A stretch of DNA of 64,000 bases. Source: J054 sp965221985. GTDB lineage: Bacteria > Pseudomonadota > Gammaproteobacteria > Steroidobacterales > GCA-2729495. The notes under the pieces are model-generated. The model had not been told where the DNA came from and did no database searches. It was given only the letters and a program-made list of their open reading frames with translations. The stretch is taken from NCBI GenBank assembly GCA_965221985.1, contig OZ244928.1:434001-498000 (forward strand), in the 5' to 3' direction. The position numbers and the translations under genes are program-made. Below, in pieces: positions 26,864 through 36,142 of the stretch (the stretch's first letter is position 1; every line of letters begins with the position of its first letter).

Positions 26864-27805
26864 TTATAGCGGTTTGGTTTCGGGCAGCATGTTGCCTTCT
26901 ATGCCCCAGCCGCCGGTTAGAAAATGCTGCATATAGCGCGACAAATTCATCGCGCAGTATTCATCGAAACGAAACAGATGGCCGTATCGATGCTCCAGAT
27001 TTTCCTGCGTATAACGAATCACATCGGCGTAGTTATCCGGATCGACGCTCGCGGCGATGGCTTCCTGTGCGATTTCAGCCATTTCGTCGTAGTAATCGAG
27101 ACTTTCCTCAAATCCCGCGCGGTCCGTTACCCAGAAATGTCCGGGCACAAATACATCCCATTCTAGACTTAGCAGACGCCGCATGGTTGGTACATAGGGC
27201 GAAAGATGCCAGTCGGGAAAAAAGGTATAGCCAACGCCCGGAATGACAGTATCCACCATAAACAAGGTCTTGCTAGCTGGAAAGTATGCGGCAATGTTGC
27301 CGTCGCCATGGGTAGGACCGGGATAGATCAGTTCGAATTCAACTCCGTCAATGTTGTAGGCCTTGCGCTCTCCAGTAAAAGTTTCCGTCGCGGGTAGCTG
27401 GCCTTCGGACTGTCGGGCACGAATGACCGTATCGCAGTATTCGTGCGCAATGATGTCAGCATCCGGCGCAAGGTCTGCCGCGTAACCGGTATGATCAAGG
27501 TGCTCGTGCGAATACACGATGGTTGAAACGTCTTTGCGCGGCTGCACGCGCTGAATTGCTGCCCGGTAGGCTCGCGCACTCCCGGGCGTGGTCAGTGTAT
27601 CGAAGACAATCATGCTCGTCTTGCCCTCGACAAAAATTGTACGGTAGATGCCTTCGCTCACCGTCCAGATCTTGTCGCGCAGCGGATCGAAGCTAATGTC
27701 ACGCCACGCACCCTGAATCGCCAGCGGCCCGGGTATCGTGAAAATCCCGCAGTTCTCGCACGGCGCATCGCCCGTGGCTTGCGACCCGGCTTCGGCTTCG
27801 CTCAT
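26864..27805 (-). CDS. Metallo-beta-lactamase-fold hydrolase
   Basis: 313-aa paralogue of the downstream gene with the full ligand set: SHEHLDH, GPTHGDGN, MVDTVIPG and VFVPGHFWV. Both share YRTIFVE/YRTVFVD and a long C-terminal helical tail ending with a GGWG(I/L)E segment, so they arose by tandem duplication. ATG 27805 is taken as the start; a second ATG at 27847 would add 14 residues and cannot be excluded. The divergent acyl-CoA dehydrogenase operon begins 146 bp away. Confidence 0.87.
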   Translation of the reverse strand: MSEAEAGSQATGDAPCENCGIFTIPGPLAIQGAWRDISFDPLRDKIWTVSEGIYRTIFVEGKTSMIVFDTLTTPGSARAYRAAIQRVQPRKDVSTIVYSHEHLDHTGYAADLAPDADIIAHEYCDTVIRARQSEGQLPATETFTGERKAYNIDGVEFELIYPGPTHGDGNIAAYFPASKTLFMVDTVIPGVGYTFFPDWHLSPYVPTMRRLLSLEWDVFVPGHFWVTDRAGFEESLDYYDEMAEIAQEAIAASVDPDNYADVIRYTQENLEHRYGHLFRFDEYCAMNLSRYMQHFLTGGWGIEGNMLPETKPL

Positions 27806-27951
27806 AAGATGTCCCCGTGGTCTCAATTTCAGTGTAAACCAATTCATTCCGAGTCGTGTAGCGGATCGGGAAAACGCTTTACCGGTACGGACAATCAGGC
27901 TATAAGCCCCTCTGGCACAATGTTTTTTCGCTGTTCCCCATGGAGTAACTC

Positions 27952-29115
27952 GTGCCCAACCTTGACCCGTTGGATCTGTTTGATGTGCAGTCGATGTTTT
28001 CGGAAGACGAAATCATCGTCCGCGATTCCGTCGCCCGCTTCGTGGATGAGCAGGTATTGCCGGTAATCCGCGACTGTTTCGAACAACATCGTTTCCCCGC
28101 CGAACTCGTTCCGGAAATTGCCAGTCTAGGATTACTCGGCAGCAGCCTAGACGGCTATGGCTGCGCCGGTCTGAACAGCGTGGCCTATGGACTGATTTGC
28201 CAAGAAATGGAACGCGGCGACAGCGCCTTGCGAAGTTTTATCTCAGTGCAAAGCAGTCTGGTGATGTATCCGATCCATTCCTTCGGCTCAGAGGAACAGA
28301 AACAACGCTGGTTGCCGGCAATGGCTAAGGGTGAAGCCATCGGTTGCTTCGGCTTAACTGAATCTCACGGCGGTTCAGATCCAAGCAACATGAAAACGCA
28401 TGCGAAAAAAGACGGTGATGACTGGATTCTCAATGGATCCAAAATGTGGATCACCAACGGTAGTGTAGCCGACGTCGCGGTGGTCTGGGCAACAACCGAT
28501 GATGGCATTCGGGGGTTTCTGGTTGAAAAAGGCACGCCGGGTTTCGATGCGCCGAAGATTGAAAACAAAATGTCACTGCGAGCGTCAATTACCTCAGCAT
28601 TATTTTTCGACAATGTGCGTATTCCGGCCGCCAACGTTTTACCGGGTGTAGATAGTTTACGCGGGCCGCTGAGTTGTCTAACACAGGCGCGCTACGGAAT
28701 TACCTGGGGCCCGATTGGCGCGGCGCAAGCCTGCCTTAAAGAGCTACTGGAATACACCGATACGCGGATTCTGTTCGATCGCCCACTCTCGCATACTCAG
28801 TCGATTCAGGAACGACTGGCCGATATGGCACGCCGCATTACGACGGCGCAACTGCTGTCGCTCAGACTAGGCCGCCTTAAAGACGCAGGCACGATGGAAC
28901 CCACGCAGGTATCATTGGCCAAATGGAATAACGTGCGTATGGCCTTGGATATCGCCCGTGATTGCCGCGACATGTTGGGCGGCAGCGGTATCAGCGCTGA
29001 ATACGTCCCGATACGGCATATGCTAAATCTGGAAAGCGTAATCACCTATGAGGGTACCGAGACGATCCACAAACTCGTGGTCGGCAAGGAACTCACTGGT
29101 GTCGCCGCCTTCTAA
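27952..29115 (+). CDS. Acyl-CoA dehydrogenase, glutaryl-CoA dehydrogenase-like
   Basis: 387-aa FAD enzyme catalysing alpha,beta-dehydrogenation of an acyl-CoA. It contains LTESHGGSDPS and WITNGS of the FAD/substrate-binding blocks and the catalytic glutamate in TYEGTETIHKLVVGKELTG. RSFISVQSSLVMYPIHSFGS strongly resembles the glutaryl-CoA dehydrogenase segment with the carboxylate-binding arginine, so a dicarboxylyl-CoA substrate is plausible. GTG 27952 is the start, with GGAG 6 bp upstream. The GMC oxidoreductase genes follow on the same strand. Confidence 0.9.
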   Translation: MPNLDPLDLFDVQSMFSEDEIIVRDSVARFVDEQVLPVIRDCFEQHRFPAELVPEIASLGLLGSSLDGYGCAGLNSVAYGLICQEMERGDSALRSFISVQSSLVMYPIHSFGSEEQKQRWLPAMAKGEAIGCFGLTESHGGSDPSNMKTHAKKDGDDWILNGSKMWITNGSVADVAVVWATTDDGIRGFLVEKGTPGFDAPKIENKMSLRASITSALFFDNVRIPAANVLPGVDSLRGPLSCLTQARYGITWGPIGAAQACLKELLEYTDTRILFDRPLSHTQSIQERLADMARRITTAQLLSLRLGRLKDAGTMEPTQVSLAKWNNVRMALDIARDCRDMLGGSGISAEYVPIRHMLNLESVITYEGTETIHKLVVGKELTGVAAF

Positions 29116-29143
29116 TCGAAACGACAAGAGAACAATAAGTTTT

Positions 29144-29701
29144 ATGGCCACATCCCGACGTAACTTCGTACAGGCTGCCGGGCTTGGCGCGTTTACGTTT
29201 CAGCTGGGCGGCACCGCGGCGCTGCTCACACCACAGCAAGCATTCGCCCAAGGCGCGGATTTCCAGGTATTTGACGCCATCGAAGTCAGCCTGCTCGAGG
29301 CCATTGGCGAGGCGCTACTGCCAGGCGCAAGGGAAGCCGGCATCGCTCATTTTGTTGATCAGCAACTCACTCTGGAGCCCAACGACGCCCTTTTGATGGC
29401 AAAGTACTTTAACGTAGAGCCACCCTATACGAATTTTTATCGCGCCTGCTTTGTCGCAATTGATACATTCAGCAAGCAAGAATTCGGCAAAGTATTTCGG
29501 AAACTAGATACCGACCAAGCTGCTGAACTCATCACCACGATGGCATTCGGTGAACCGAAAACCTGGCAGGGTCCGCCGGGACTGATTGCTTATCTCAGCT
29601 TGAGAGCAGACGCTGTTGACGTCGTTTACGGCACGCAAGAAGGCTTCGCGGAACTGAAAGTACCCTATATGCCACACATTGTTCCGCCGGCGCCCTGGTG
29701 A
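29144..29701 (+). CDS. Gluconate 2-dehydrogenase subunit 3-family protein with Tat signal
   Basis: 185-aa small partner subunit of a GMC-type dehydrogenase. The N-terminus SRRNFVQAAGLGAFTFQLGG is a twin-arginine signal, cleaved near AFAQG (about residue 43), so the complex is exported folded. The mature part starts as FDAIEVSLLEAIGEALLPGA, typical of the gluconate 2-dehydrogenase subunit 3 family. ATG 29144 is chosen; the longer frame to 29048 overlaps the acyl-CoA dehydrogenase gene. The catalytic subunit starts 8 bp later and lacks a signal, which implies hitchhiker export through this subunit. Confidence 0.87.
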   Translation: MATSRRNFVQAAGLGAFTFQLGGTAALLTPQQAFAQGADFQVFDAIEVSLLEAIGEALLPGAREAGIAHFVDQQLTLEPNDALLMAKYFNVEPPYTNFYRACFVAIDTFSKQEFGKVFRKLDTDQAAELITTMAFGEPKTWQGPPGLIAYLSLRADAVDVVYGTQEGFAELKVPYMPHIVPPAPW

Positions 29702-29709
29702 TTTAGCGC

Positions 29710-31287
29710 ATGGCAGCCCGCAAACCGAAAGCCGAAATGATCGATGTCGCCATCATCGGGGCAGGCGCGTCGGCCAGTGTCTATGCGGCTGTGCTGGCAG
29801 AAGCAGGGCTCAGTGTGACAGTACTTGAAGCCGGCCCGCCACGACAGCTTTCTGATTTATACAGCTCGCAGATTTGGGCGCGGCGGCTTAAGTGGGCAAG
29901 CCCACATGTTGAAGAAACCACGCGCGACACGATGGCCTACAACTTCAACGCTGGGCGTGGTTTTGGTGGTGCAGCATTGCATCACTTCGGTGTGTGGCCA
30001 CGCTACCACCCGGAAGATTTCAATATTCGCAGCGCGCATGACCGCGGCCTCGACTGGCCGATCGACTATGACGATTTGCGCCCCTACTACGACCGCGTGC
30101 AAGCTGATGTCGGCGTGGCCGGAGATGCCGAAGCTGAAATCTGGCGCCCGGCAGCGGATCCGTACCCACTGCCGCCGGTACCACGATTCCGCCAGGGCGA
30201 ATTACTGGCCCGCGGCTTCGAGGCCATGGACATGAATGTGGCGCCGGTACCGGTCGCCGTACTCACACGGCCTTATCGTGGACGACCCGCTTGTATCTGG
30301 GATGGCTGGTGTGATGCCGGCTGCCCAACTGGCGCGTTGGCCAATCCGCTGGTGCTCTATTTGCAGCGTGCTCGTCAGGCGGGGGCCGAGCTGCAGGCAA
30401 ACAGTCATGTCACCCGCTTGCTCACCAATGCGCGCGGCGATCGTGTGACCGCAATCGAATACGTAGATGAGCAGAGTGAAGTGCAGGAACTGCGTGCCCG
30501 CAGTTTCGTACTGGCCGCATTTACAATAGAAAACAGCCGCATTTTGCTGAATTCCGCGAACGACAAACACCCCGATGGCCTTGCGAATGGCAGCGGCAGC
30601 CTTGGCCGGTATCTGATGTCTCACCCTGCCGCGAATCTCTTCGGTATGTTTGATGAACCGGTACAAAACCATATGGGTTTGAGCGGCGGGCAGATAATCA
30701 ATCAGGACCGGTTCGCGAAACCGGGTGACGGTGACGCCTTTGGCAGCCGCCAGTACATCGGTGGACTCGCCCTAAAGCCCAATGACCTGCTGGGTATCTC
30801 AATGAGCCGTGCGGATCTATTCGGCCCGGAACTGAACACCTTTATGCAAAAAGCCTCACAAAATATGGCGGCGATGGTCACGATCTGTGAGGATGAACCG
30901 CAGGCGGAAAACCGGATCGAGTTAAGCAGCAACAAGGACGAACATGGCTACCCGCGCGCGCGAATTACTTACAACACTAGCAAATCCGGCATGGCAGTGC
31001 TGGCCGAAGCCATCGACGAGGGCCTGGCGGTCATTAAAGCGTCCGGCGCTAGAGAAGCTTGGCCGGGGCCTAAAGTCGCGCAGCACATCATGGGCGGCAC
31101 CATCATGGGCAAAGACGCCGCTAGCTCAGTCACAAATCGATTTTCCCAAACGCATGAATTGGACAATCTATTCGTTGGCGGACCGAGCGTATTCCCCACT
31201 TCGTCTTGCGTGAACTCGACTTTTACCGTGCATGCGGCCTCCCTTATGAGTGCTGAGTATCTGCGCGATAATTTAGCCGCGCTCTAA
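29710..31287 (+). CDS. GMC-family FAD oxidoreductase (gluconate/alcohol dehydrogenase-like)
   Basis: 525-aa catalytic subunit. The FAD dinucleotide fold motif IIGAGASASVYAAVLAEAG is near residues 14-32 followed by VLEAGPP; NAGRGFGGAALHHFGVWPRY and the C-terminal SCVNSTFTVHAASLM correspond to conserved GMC blocks. It oxidises a primary or secondary alcohol, passing electrons on, usually to a cytochrome subunit; no cytochrome gene is adjacent. Exported together with the Tat-bearing small subunit (inference). Located between the acyl-CoA dehydrogenase and moaA. Confidence 0.9.
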   Translation: MAARKPKAEMIDVAIIGAGASASVYAAVLAEAGLSVTVLEAGPPRQLSDLYSSQIWARRLKWASPHVEETTRDTMAYNFNAGRGFGGAALHHFGVWPRYHPEDFNIRSAHDRGLDWPIDYDDLRPYYDRVQADVGVAGDAEAEIWRPAADPYPLPPVPRFRQGELLARGFEAMDMNVAPVPVAVLTRPYRGRPACIWDGWCDAGCPTGALANPLVLYLQRARQAGAELQANSHVTRLLTNARGDRVTAIEYVDEQSEVQELRARSFVLAAFTIENSRILLNSANDKHPDGLANGSGSLGRYLMSHPAANLFGMFDEPVQNHMGLSGGQIINQDRFAKPGDGDAFGSRQYIGGLALKPNDLLGISMSRADLFGPELNTFMQKASQNMAAMVTICEDEPQAENRIELSSNKDEHGYPRARITYNTSKSGMAVLAEAIDEGLAVIKASGAREAWPGPKVAQHIMGGTIMGKDAASSVTNRFSQTHELDNLFVGGPSVFPTSSCVNSTFTVHAASLMSAEYLRDNLAAL

Positions 31288-31305
31288 ATTGCATTAGGAC
31301 CTCGA

Positions 31306-32337
31306 ATGTCAGAACAAGTCATCAAATTTGGTACGCCGAGCGATCAATTCCAGCGACCGCTGCATGACCTGCGCATATCGGTGATGGACCGTTGCAACTT
31401 TCGTTGCCCGTATTGCATGCCGGAGGACAAGTTTCACAAGGACTTTCGTTTTCTGCGCAGTACCGAACGGCTGTCCTTCGAAGAAATATTACGCGTCGCC
31501 ACGGTATTTCTGGGATTAGGTGTCTGCAAATTGCGCATTACCGGCGGTGAACCTCTGTTGCGACCTGACATCAGTGACCTAATCGGCGATCTCAGTCGTT
31601 TGAATGGTATTGATGACATTGCGCTGACGACCAATGGCATTCTGCTCGGTCAAAACGCTGCGGCACTCAAAGCTGCCGGACTCGACCGTGTCACCGTCAG
31701 CCTTGATGCTTTAGATGAAAAGATGTTTACAGAGATGAGCGGTGGCCGTGGGAGCCATGATCGCGTACTAGAGGGAATCCATGAAGCAATTCAGGCCGGC
31801 CTAACTCCAGTGAAGATCAATACAGTCGTTAAACGCGGCGTGAACGAACTGGAGTGCCTGAGACTATTGGAACATTTTCGCGGCACCGGCGTGATTGTGC
31901 GCTTTATCGAATACATGGATGTCGGCACGATAAATCACTGGGAGCTGTCCGATACCGTTCCATCCAAGGAACTACTCGATACAATCGCAGCTCGATGGCC
32001 ACTTTCTCCGGCCGACAAGAACTATCATGGTGAAGTTGCGAAACGCTACCTATTCGATGACGGGTCAGGCGAAATCGGGTTTATCTCGTCGGTTACTAAA
32101 CCTTTTTGTGGCGACTGCACCCGCGCACGCTTGTCATCCGATGGCAAACTATTTACCTGTCTCTTCGCGAGCGACGGAGTAGATTTGCGCGCGGTGCTCA
32201 GAGCTGGCGTGAGCGATCCTGAGCTGCAAGATATTATTCGCGGTGTCTGGGAGAAACGGACAGACCGCTATAGCGAGTTGCGCGCGCAGTCCAAACAGCC
32301 GGGTGACAAGGTCGAGATGTATTACATTGGCGGCTGA
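31306..32337 (+). CDS. moaA: GTP 3',8-cyclase, molybdenum cofactor synthesis
   Basis: 343-aa radical SAM enzyme that converts GTP to (8S)-3',8-cyclo-7,8-dihydroguanosine 5'-triphosphate in the first step of molybdopterin synthesis. The SAM cluster ligands are C30, C34 and C37 (CNFRCPYC); the C-terminal cluster is in PFCGDCTRARLSSDG...TCLF, and the protein ends in the functionally required Gly-Gly. It is preceded by AGGA 7 bp upstream and overlaps the fdhD start. No other moa/moe genes occur in the window. Confidence 0.95.
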   Translation: MSEQVIKFGTPSDQFQRPLHDLRISVMDRCNFRCPYCMPEDKFHKDFRFLRSTERLSFEEILRVATVFLGLGVCKLRITGGEPLLRPDISDLIGDLSRLNGIDDIALTTNGILLGQNAAALKAAGLDRVTVSLDALDEKMFTEMSGGRGSHDRVLEGIHEAIQAGLTPVKINTVVKRGVNELECLRLLEHFRGTGVIVRFIEYMDVGTINHWELSDTVPSKELLDTIAARWPLSPADKNYHGEVAKRYLFDDGSGEIGFISSVTKPFCGDCTRARLSSDGKLFTCLFASDGVDLRAVLRAGVSDPELQDIIRGVWEKRTDRYSELRAQSKQPGDKVEMYYIGG

Positions 32338-33202
32338 AGACACAGCCGATTCCAGCAGGCGGGTTCCCGTCACACGTGTTGGCAGCAGACCCAAAACTCA
32401 GGCCCAGGCTAACGATACCGACTTCGTTGCGATAGAAGAACCGCTGGAAATCCGGCTCACTAGTGGCAGCGGTGAAGAACGCGCTACCCATGCCGTTGCC
32501 ATTACCATGCGCACACCCGGGGACGACGCAAACCTGGCCGCAGGCTTTTTGTTGACCGAAGGCATTATTGCCGATAAAACCGCCATCGCCGAAGTCACGA
32601 CCATCCGCGAACGAGAACACGACACTATAAATCCCAACCTGATTCTGGTTGAGCTAGAGCCGGAGATCGAAGTCGACATCGGCAGCCTGCAGCGTAACTT
32701 CTATACCACGTCATCCTGTGGTGTCTGCGGAAAAGCTTCCCTGGAGGCCCTATCAGCGCAGGCCAGTGTCCCGGTCAACGGAAACAAGCTCGACATTGAT
32801 GCACAACTGCTTACAGAACTGCCGGGACGGCTCATCCAACGCCAAGCGACCTTTTCGGCGACCGGCGGCCTGCACGCGGCGGGGCTGTTTGCCGGCACGG
32901 GGAAAATACTAGACGTGCGCGAAGACGTCGGCCGGCACAACGCGGTGGACAAGCTGATCGGCAATGCGCTTCTGCAGGGCCATTTGCCCCTGTGGAACCA
33001 GGGCGTGATCCTTAGCGGCCGCGCAAGTTTCGAGATCATGCAAAAGTTGCGGATGGCCGGCTGCCCGCTGGTCGCAGCCGTCGGCGCACCATCTAGCCTG
33101 GCCGTGGAAGTGGCTTGGGAATTCGATATGACGCTGGTGGGGTTTCTGCGCGACGGGCGCTTTAATATTTACTCGAATCCAAATCGGATCAATCAAGCCT
33201 AG
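32327..33202 (+). CDS. fdhD: Formate dehydrogenase accessory sulfurtransferase
   Basis: About 291-aa FdhD, which transfers sulfur from IscS to bis-MGD cofactor before insertion into formate-dehydrogenase-type enzymes. It has DFVAIEEPLEIRL, AAGFLLTEGII, the catalytic cysteine pair in SSCGVCGKASLEAL and VREDVGRHNAVDKLIG. No good ATG exists; TTG 32327, overlapping moaA by 11 bp, gives the expected length, while the frame is open back to GTG 32243. The likely client is a bis-MGD oxidoreductase such as the complex at 42610-46762. Confidence 0.92.
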   Translation: MAAEDTADSSRRVPVTRVGSRPKTQAQANDTDFVAIEEPLEIRLTSGSGEERATHAVAITMRTPGDDANLAAGFLLTEGIIADKTAIAEVTTIREREHDTINPNLILVELEPEIEVDIGSLQRNFYTTSSCGVCGKASLEALSAQASVPVNGNKLDIDAQLLTELPGRLIQRQATFSATGGLHAAGLFAGTGKILDVREDVGRHNAVDKLIGNALLQGHLPLWNQGVILSGRASFEIMQKLRMAGCPLVAAVGAPSSLAVEVAWEFDMTLVGFLRDGRFNIYSNPNRINQA

Positions 33203-33217
33203 ATTGCACGCAGGCAT

Positions 33218-33757
33218 TTAGTTGCGCGCTAGCTCAACTTCCAGGAGATGCACGAGCAGCGCACGCATTTCAAAACCCCCGTCCACGGGCCGCTGATCAT
33301 TGATCTCAAGCTGTAAGCCCATGGCTCGCTCGCCGATCTTCGTTGCCTCCTCTTGATGCTCGGCTGACAAATCGTCATAGCTATCAGCCTCGAGCATCGC
33401 GCGGCAACAGCTAGCATCGCTGCTGAAAACTGATCGGCAGGCAACGGGCCGCTGCGAATAGATGGAACATTTTCCGTCCGCTAGAAATGGACAGGGCCAT
33501 TGCCGAACTTCCGCCTGCTCATGGGTCAGTGCCGCAATTGCTTCGGCTTGCTCGCGCAGACCGCGCTTCAGCTCACGGTAATCTCTAGCTGAGCGATTGG
33601 CCCGGGCCGCGGCCAACATCGCCCGTCCATCGGCTTTATTGGTCATCACGATCAATTGCCGACAGCACCAATCGCAGCCAGACTCGCAGGCGAAATTCCC
33701 GCCATCGATGCGCGCTGCGATCAACTCATCCGCGGCAAGTAAATCAAACTCTTCCAC
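33218..33757 (-). CDS. YkgJ-type cysteine-cluster protein
   Basis: 179-aa protein with a CxxxCxxCC-type arrangement: CESGCDWCCRQL near residues 24-35 and CPFLADGKCSIYSQRPVACRSVFSSDASCC near 88-118, matching the Fe/Zn-chelating domain annotated as a putative metal-cluster family. No enzymatic role is established. The GTG start at 33757 has only a weak ribosome site. Convergent with fdhD, 15 bp apart. Confidence 0.8.
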   Translation of the reverse strand: MEEFDLLAADELIAARIDGGNFACESGCDWCCRQLIVMTNKADGRAMLAAARANRSARDYRELKRGLREQAEAIAALTHEQAEVRQWPCPFLADGKCSIYSQRPVACRSVFSSDASCCRAMLEADSYDDLSAEHQEEATKIGERAMGLQLEINDQRPVDGGFEMRALLVHLLEVELARN

Positions 33758-33792
33758 CTTAATATGCCAACAAGATCAAGTGGTATTAGATT

Positions 33793-34731
33793 CTACCGCC
33801 CCCTAATTTCGCCTGCGCGAGGAGATGAAGCGCGTAGCCGCAACACCAAAAATATTCCGCAGATTACCAGAACTAAACCAACAAGGTGAAACCACAGAAA
33901 TGACTCGCCTAGGAAAATCACTGCCAGAATCGCCGCAAAGATCGGTATCAAGTTAATGAACACACTTGCCCGTTCAGGCCCTATCGCCTGATTGCCGAGA
34001 TTCCAAATCAACATCGAAAGGAAAGACACCAAAATTGCCAGGGAGAGAACTGCCTTGAGTGCAAGAGCATTAAACGGCATGGGCGTATAGAACATGGTTT
34101 CCGCAATATAGAATGGCAGTAACAAGGCAGAGCCGCCAAGAATTATGCCAAAGAGTTGTTCAGCAGGACCCAAATCGGCAGGCAGGCGAAAGATGTTAAC
34201 AGCATAGGCCGAAAAACCACTCATCGACAGGATTGCGATAACGTCGCCGATATTAAAATCCAATGTGAGTAGTGTTGCCAGACTGCCGCGACAGATCATC
34301 AGCGTTACCCCGAACGTCGCGGAAGCGATTCCCAGCCACTGGCGAGGCTGCAATGGCCGGCTGAAAAATAGCCAAGCAATAGTAACCGTGAATACTGGTT
34401 GTAGAGCATTTACAAGCGACGTGTTAATCGCCGTCGTGAAATTCAGGGCAACCAGAATCGCGGTGGTACTGCCGATCATAAGCCCGCCGAGCAACAGAAA
34501 TAGGCCAAGCTTCGCGCGCAGAACTTTGAGTGTGTACGGCAATCGCTTGTAAATAAACGGTAGCAACATGAAAGCCGCCAGGACCCAGCGCCAGAATGAC
34601 AGGCCGACCGGTGGCAACCATTCATGCACACCACGGCCAATGACATGGTTAGCCGCAAGAAATAGCGCTGCACAGCACAGCATCACCGCCGTGGACAATG
34701 TCGAACCGAACAGTTTCTCGGCAATACGCAT
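33793..34731 (-). CDS. DMT-superfamily transporter (two EamA domains)
   Basis: 312-aa inner-membrane protein with about ten hydrophobic helices arranged as two EamA repeats (roughly 10-145 and 160-300). Relatives export amino acids or other metabolites. ATG 34731; the following gene on the same strand is the cysteine-cluster protein. Nothing nearby fixes the substrate. Confidence 0.88.
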   Translation of the reverse strand: MRIAEKLFGSTLSTAVMLCCAALFLAANHVIGRGVHEWLPPVGLSFWRWVLAAFMLLPFIYKRLPYTLKVLRAKLGLFLLLGGLMIGSTTAILVALNFTTAINTSLVNALQPVFTVTIAWLFFSRPLQPRQWLGIASATFGVTLMICRGSLATLLTLDFNIGDVIAILSMSGFSAYAVNIFRLPADLGPAEQLFGIILGGSALLLPFYIAETMFYTPMPFNALALKAVLSLAILVSFLSMLIWNLGNQAIGPERASVFINLIPIFAAILAVIFLGESFLWFHLVGLVLVICGIFLVLRLRASSPRAGEIRGR

Positions 34732-34812
34732 CGGGGAATATTACCTGCTGCGGAACTCTCCGCATGAACATTGCAGGCAAAACCACCAGCGAAACAATCT
34801 ATGCGCAGGCGC

Positions 34813-36141
34813 TCAGCCCATTCGACTCAGCCAATGCGGCAACCAGAGCACAACACTAGGGAATGCTAACAAGACAATAATGCGCAAAAGATCCGCCAGC
34901 AGAAATGGCAGTACACCCTTCCAGGTTTCTCGGAGCGGAACATCGAAGGCATGGGAATTGATGATCAGCGTATTGAGACCTATTGGCGGGGTAATTAGAC
35001 CAAGCTCCACCACCACTAATACCAGAATGCCAAACCAGATCTGCAAATCGCCAATGGGCATACCAAAGTCGAGCGCCGCGACAATCGGCCAAAATATGGG
35101 AACAGTGAGGATCATCATTGCAAGGCTGTCCATGAAGCAACCGAGCAAAAAATAGAAGCCGAGCAGCATCACCAGCAAGATATAGGGCGACAAGTCACTC
35201 GCCGCGGCAAGGGCGGATATGTATGCGGGAAAATCAGCGAGGGCGAGAAAAATGTTCAGAAAATCCGCGCCCAGCACAACCATAAAAATCATCGCCGTTG
35301 TAACTGCGGTATTGCTTAGACAGTCCACGAAGTCATGGCGGCTCAGCTCGCCCTGCAGCCGGCCCAATAACAGGATACCCACCACGCCAATACCCGCGGC
35401 TTCAGTCGGATCGAACCAGCCAAGATAGATGCCGCCAATAACCAGCAGAAATAAAAAAGCTGTCGGCAGACACTGCCGTACTGCTTTGCACCGTTCCGCG
35501 GAACTCGCCGGGGCTTTCGTTTCCCCGGCGCTCGGCTGGATACGAACGTAGATCGCAATCGTAATCAGATAGCCTAGCAGTGCGAGAACTCCGGGGAGTA
35601 GCGCTGCCTCGAACATGCGGACAATATTCGCCTGCACAGCCACCGCATACACAATCAATACGATGGACGGCGGTATGAGAATACCCAAGGTGCCACCCGC
35701 AGCCAGCGCGCCCGTGGCCAACGCGCCTGAATAGTTATAGCGCCGCAATTCCGGCAGCGCGACCTTGGCCATGGTACCGGCGGTTGCTAGCGACGACCCG
35801 CAGATTGCACCGAAGGCACCACAACCGCCGACTGCTGCCATGGCCACGCCACCACGGCGATGACCGAGAAATCCGTTGCTCGCACTGAACAGCTGGCGCG
35901 ATAAACCCGAATGCGTTGCAAGTTGCCCCATCAGAATAAACATGGGGATTACCGATAAGTCATAGGCCGCGAATCGCCAGTACACGCCCGATTTCATATA
36001 GGCGAACAAGGCATCCGCGCTCGACAGGGCCACGTAGCCGACCATACCCACAGCGAGCATGGCCGCGGCCACCGGAACGCGCAGCACCACTAACAGTGTT
36101 AATACCGCAAGCGCGAGAAATGCAAGCTGAATCGGATCCAA
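34813..36141 (-). CDS. dctM: TRAP transporter large permease (DctM)
   Basis: 442-aa membrane protein with about 12 helices and family motifs such as GTLGILIPPSIVLIVYA and the GAFGAICGSSLATAGTM block. It forms the sodium-dependent transport channel for an organic acid with DctQ and DctP. The TTG at 36141 is preferred: it starts 1 nt after the DctQ stop behind GGAAGGA, and the longer frame to 36201 overlaps dctQ. Third gene of the P-Q-M operon. Confidence 0.92.
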   Translation of the reverse strand: MDPIQLAFLALAVLTLLVVLRVPVAAAMLAVGMVGYVALSSADALFAYMKSGVYWRFAAYDLSVIPMFILMGQLATHSGLSRQLFSASNGFLGHRRGGVAMAAVGGCGAFGAICGSSLATAGTMAKVALPELRRYNYSGALATGALAAGGTLGILIPPSIVLIVYAVAVQANIVRMFEAALLPGVLALLGYLITIAIYVRIQPSAGETKAPASSAERCKAVRQCLPTAFLFLLVIGGIYLGWFDPTEAAGIGVVGILLLGRLQGELSRHDFVDCLSNTAVTTAMIFMVVLGADFLNIFLALADFPAYISALAAASDLSPYILLVMLLGFYFLLGCFMDSLAMMILTVPIFWPIVAALDFGMPIGDLQIWFGILVLVVVELGLITPPIGLNTLIINSHAFDVPLRETWKGVLPFLLADLLRIIVLLAFPSVVLWLPHWLSRMG

Positions 36142-36142
36142 T

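Noticed and set aside
34568..35155. 195-aa plus-strand frame across the DMT and TRAP permease genes
   Set aside because: Runs antisense through two membrane-protein genes and the gap between them; no domain.
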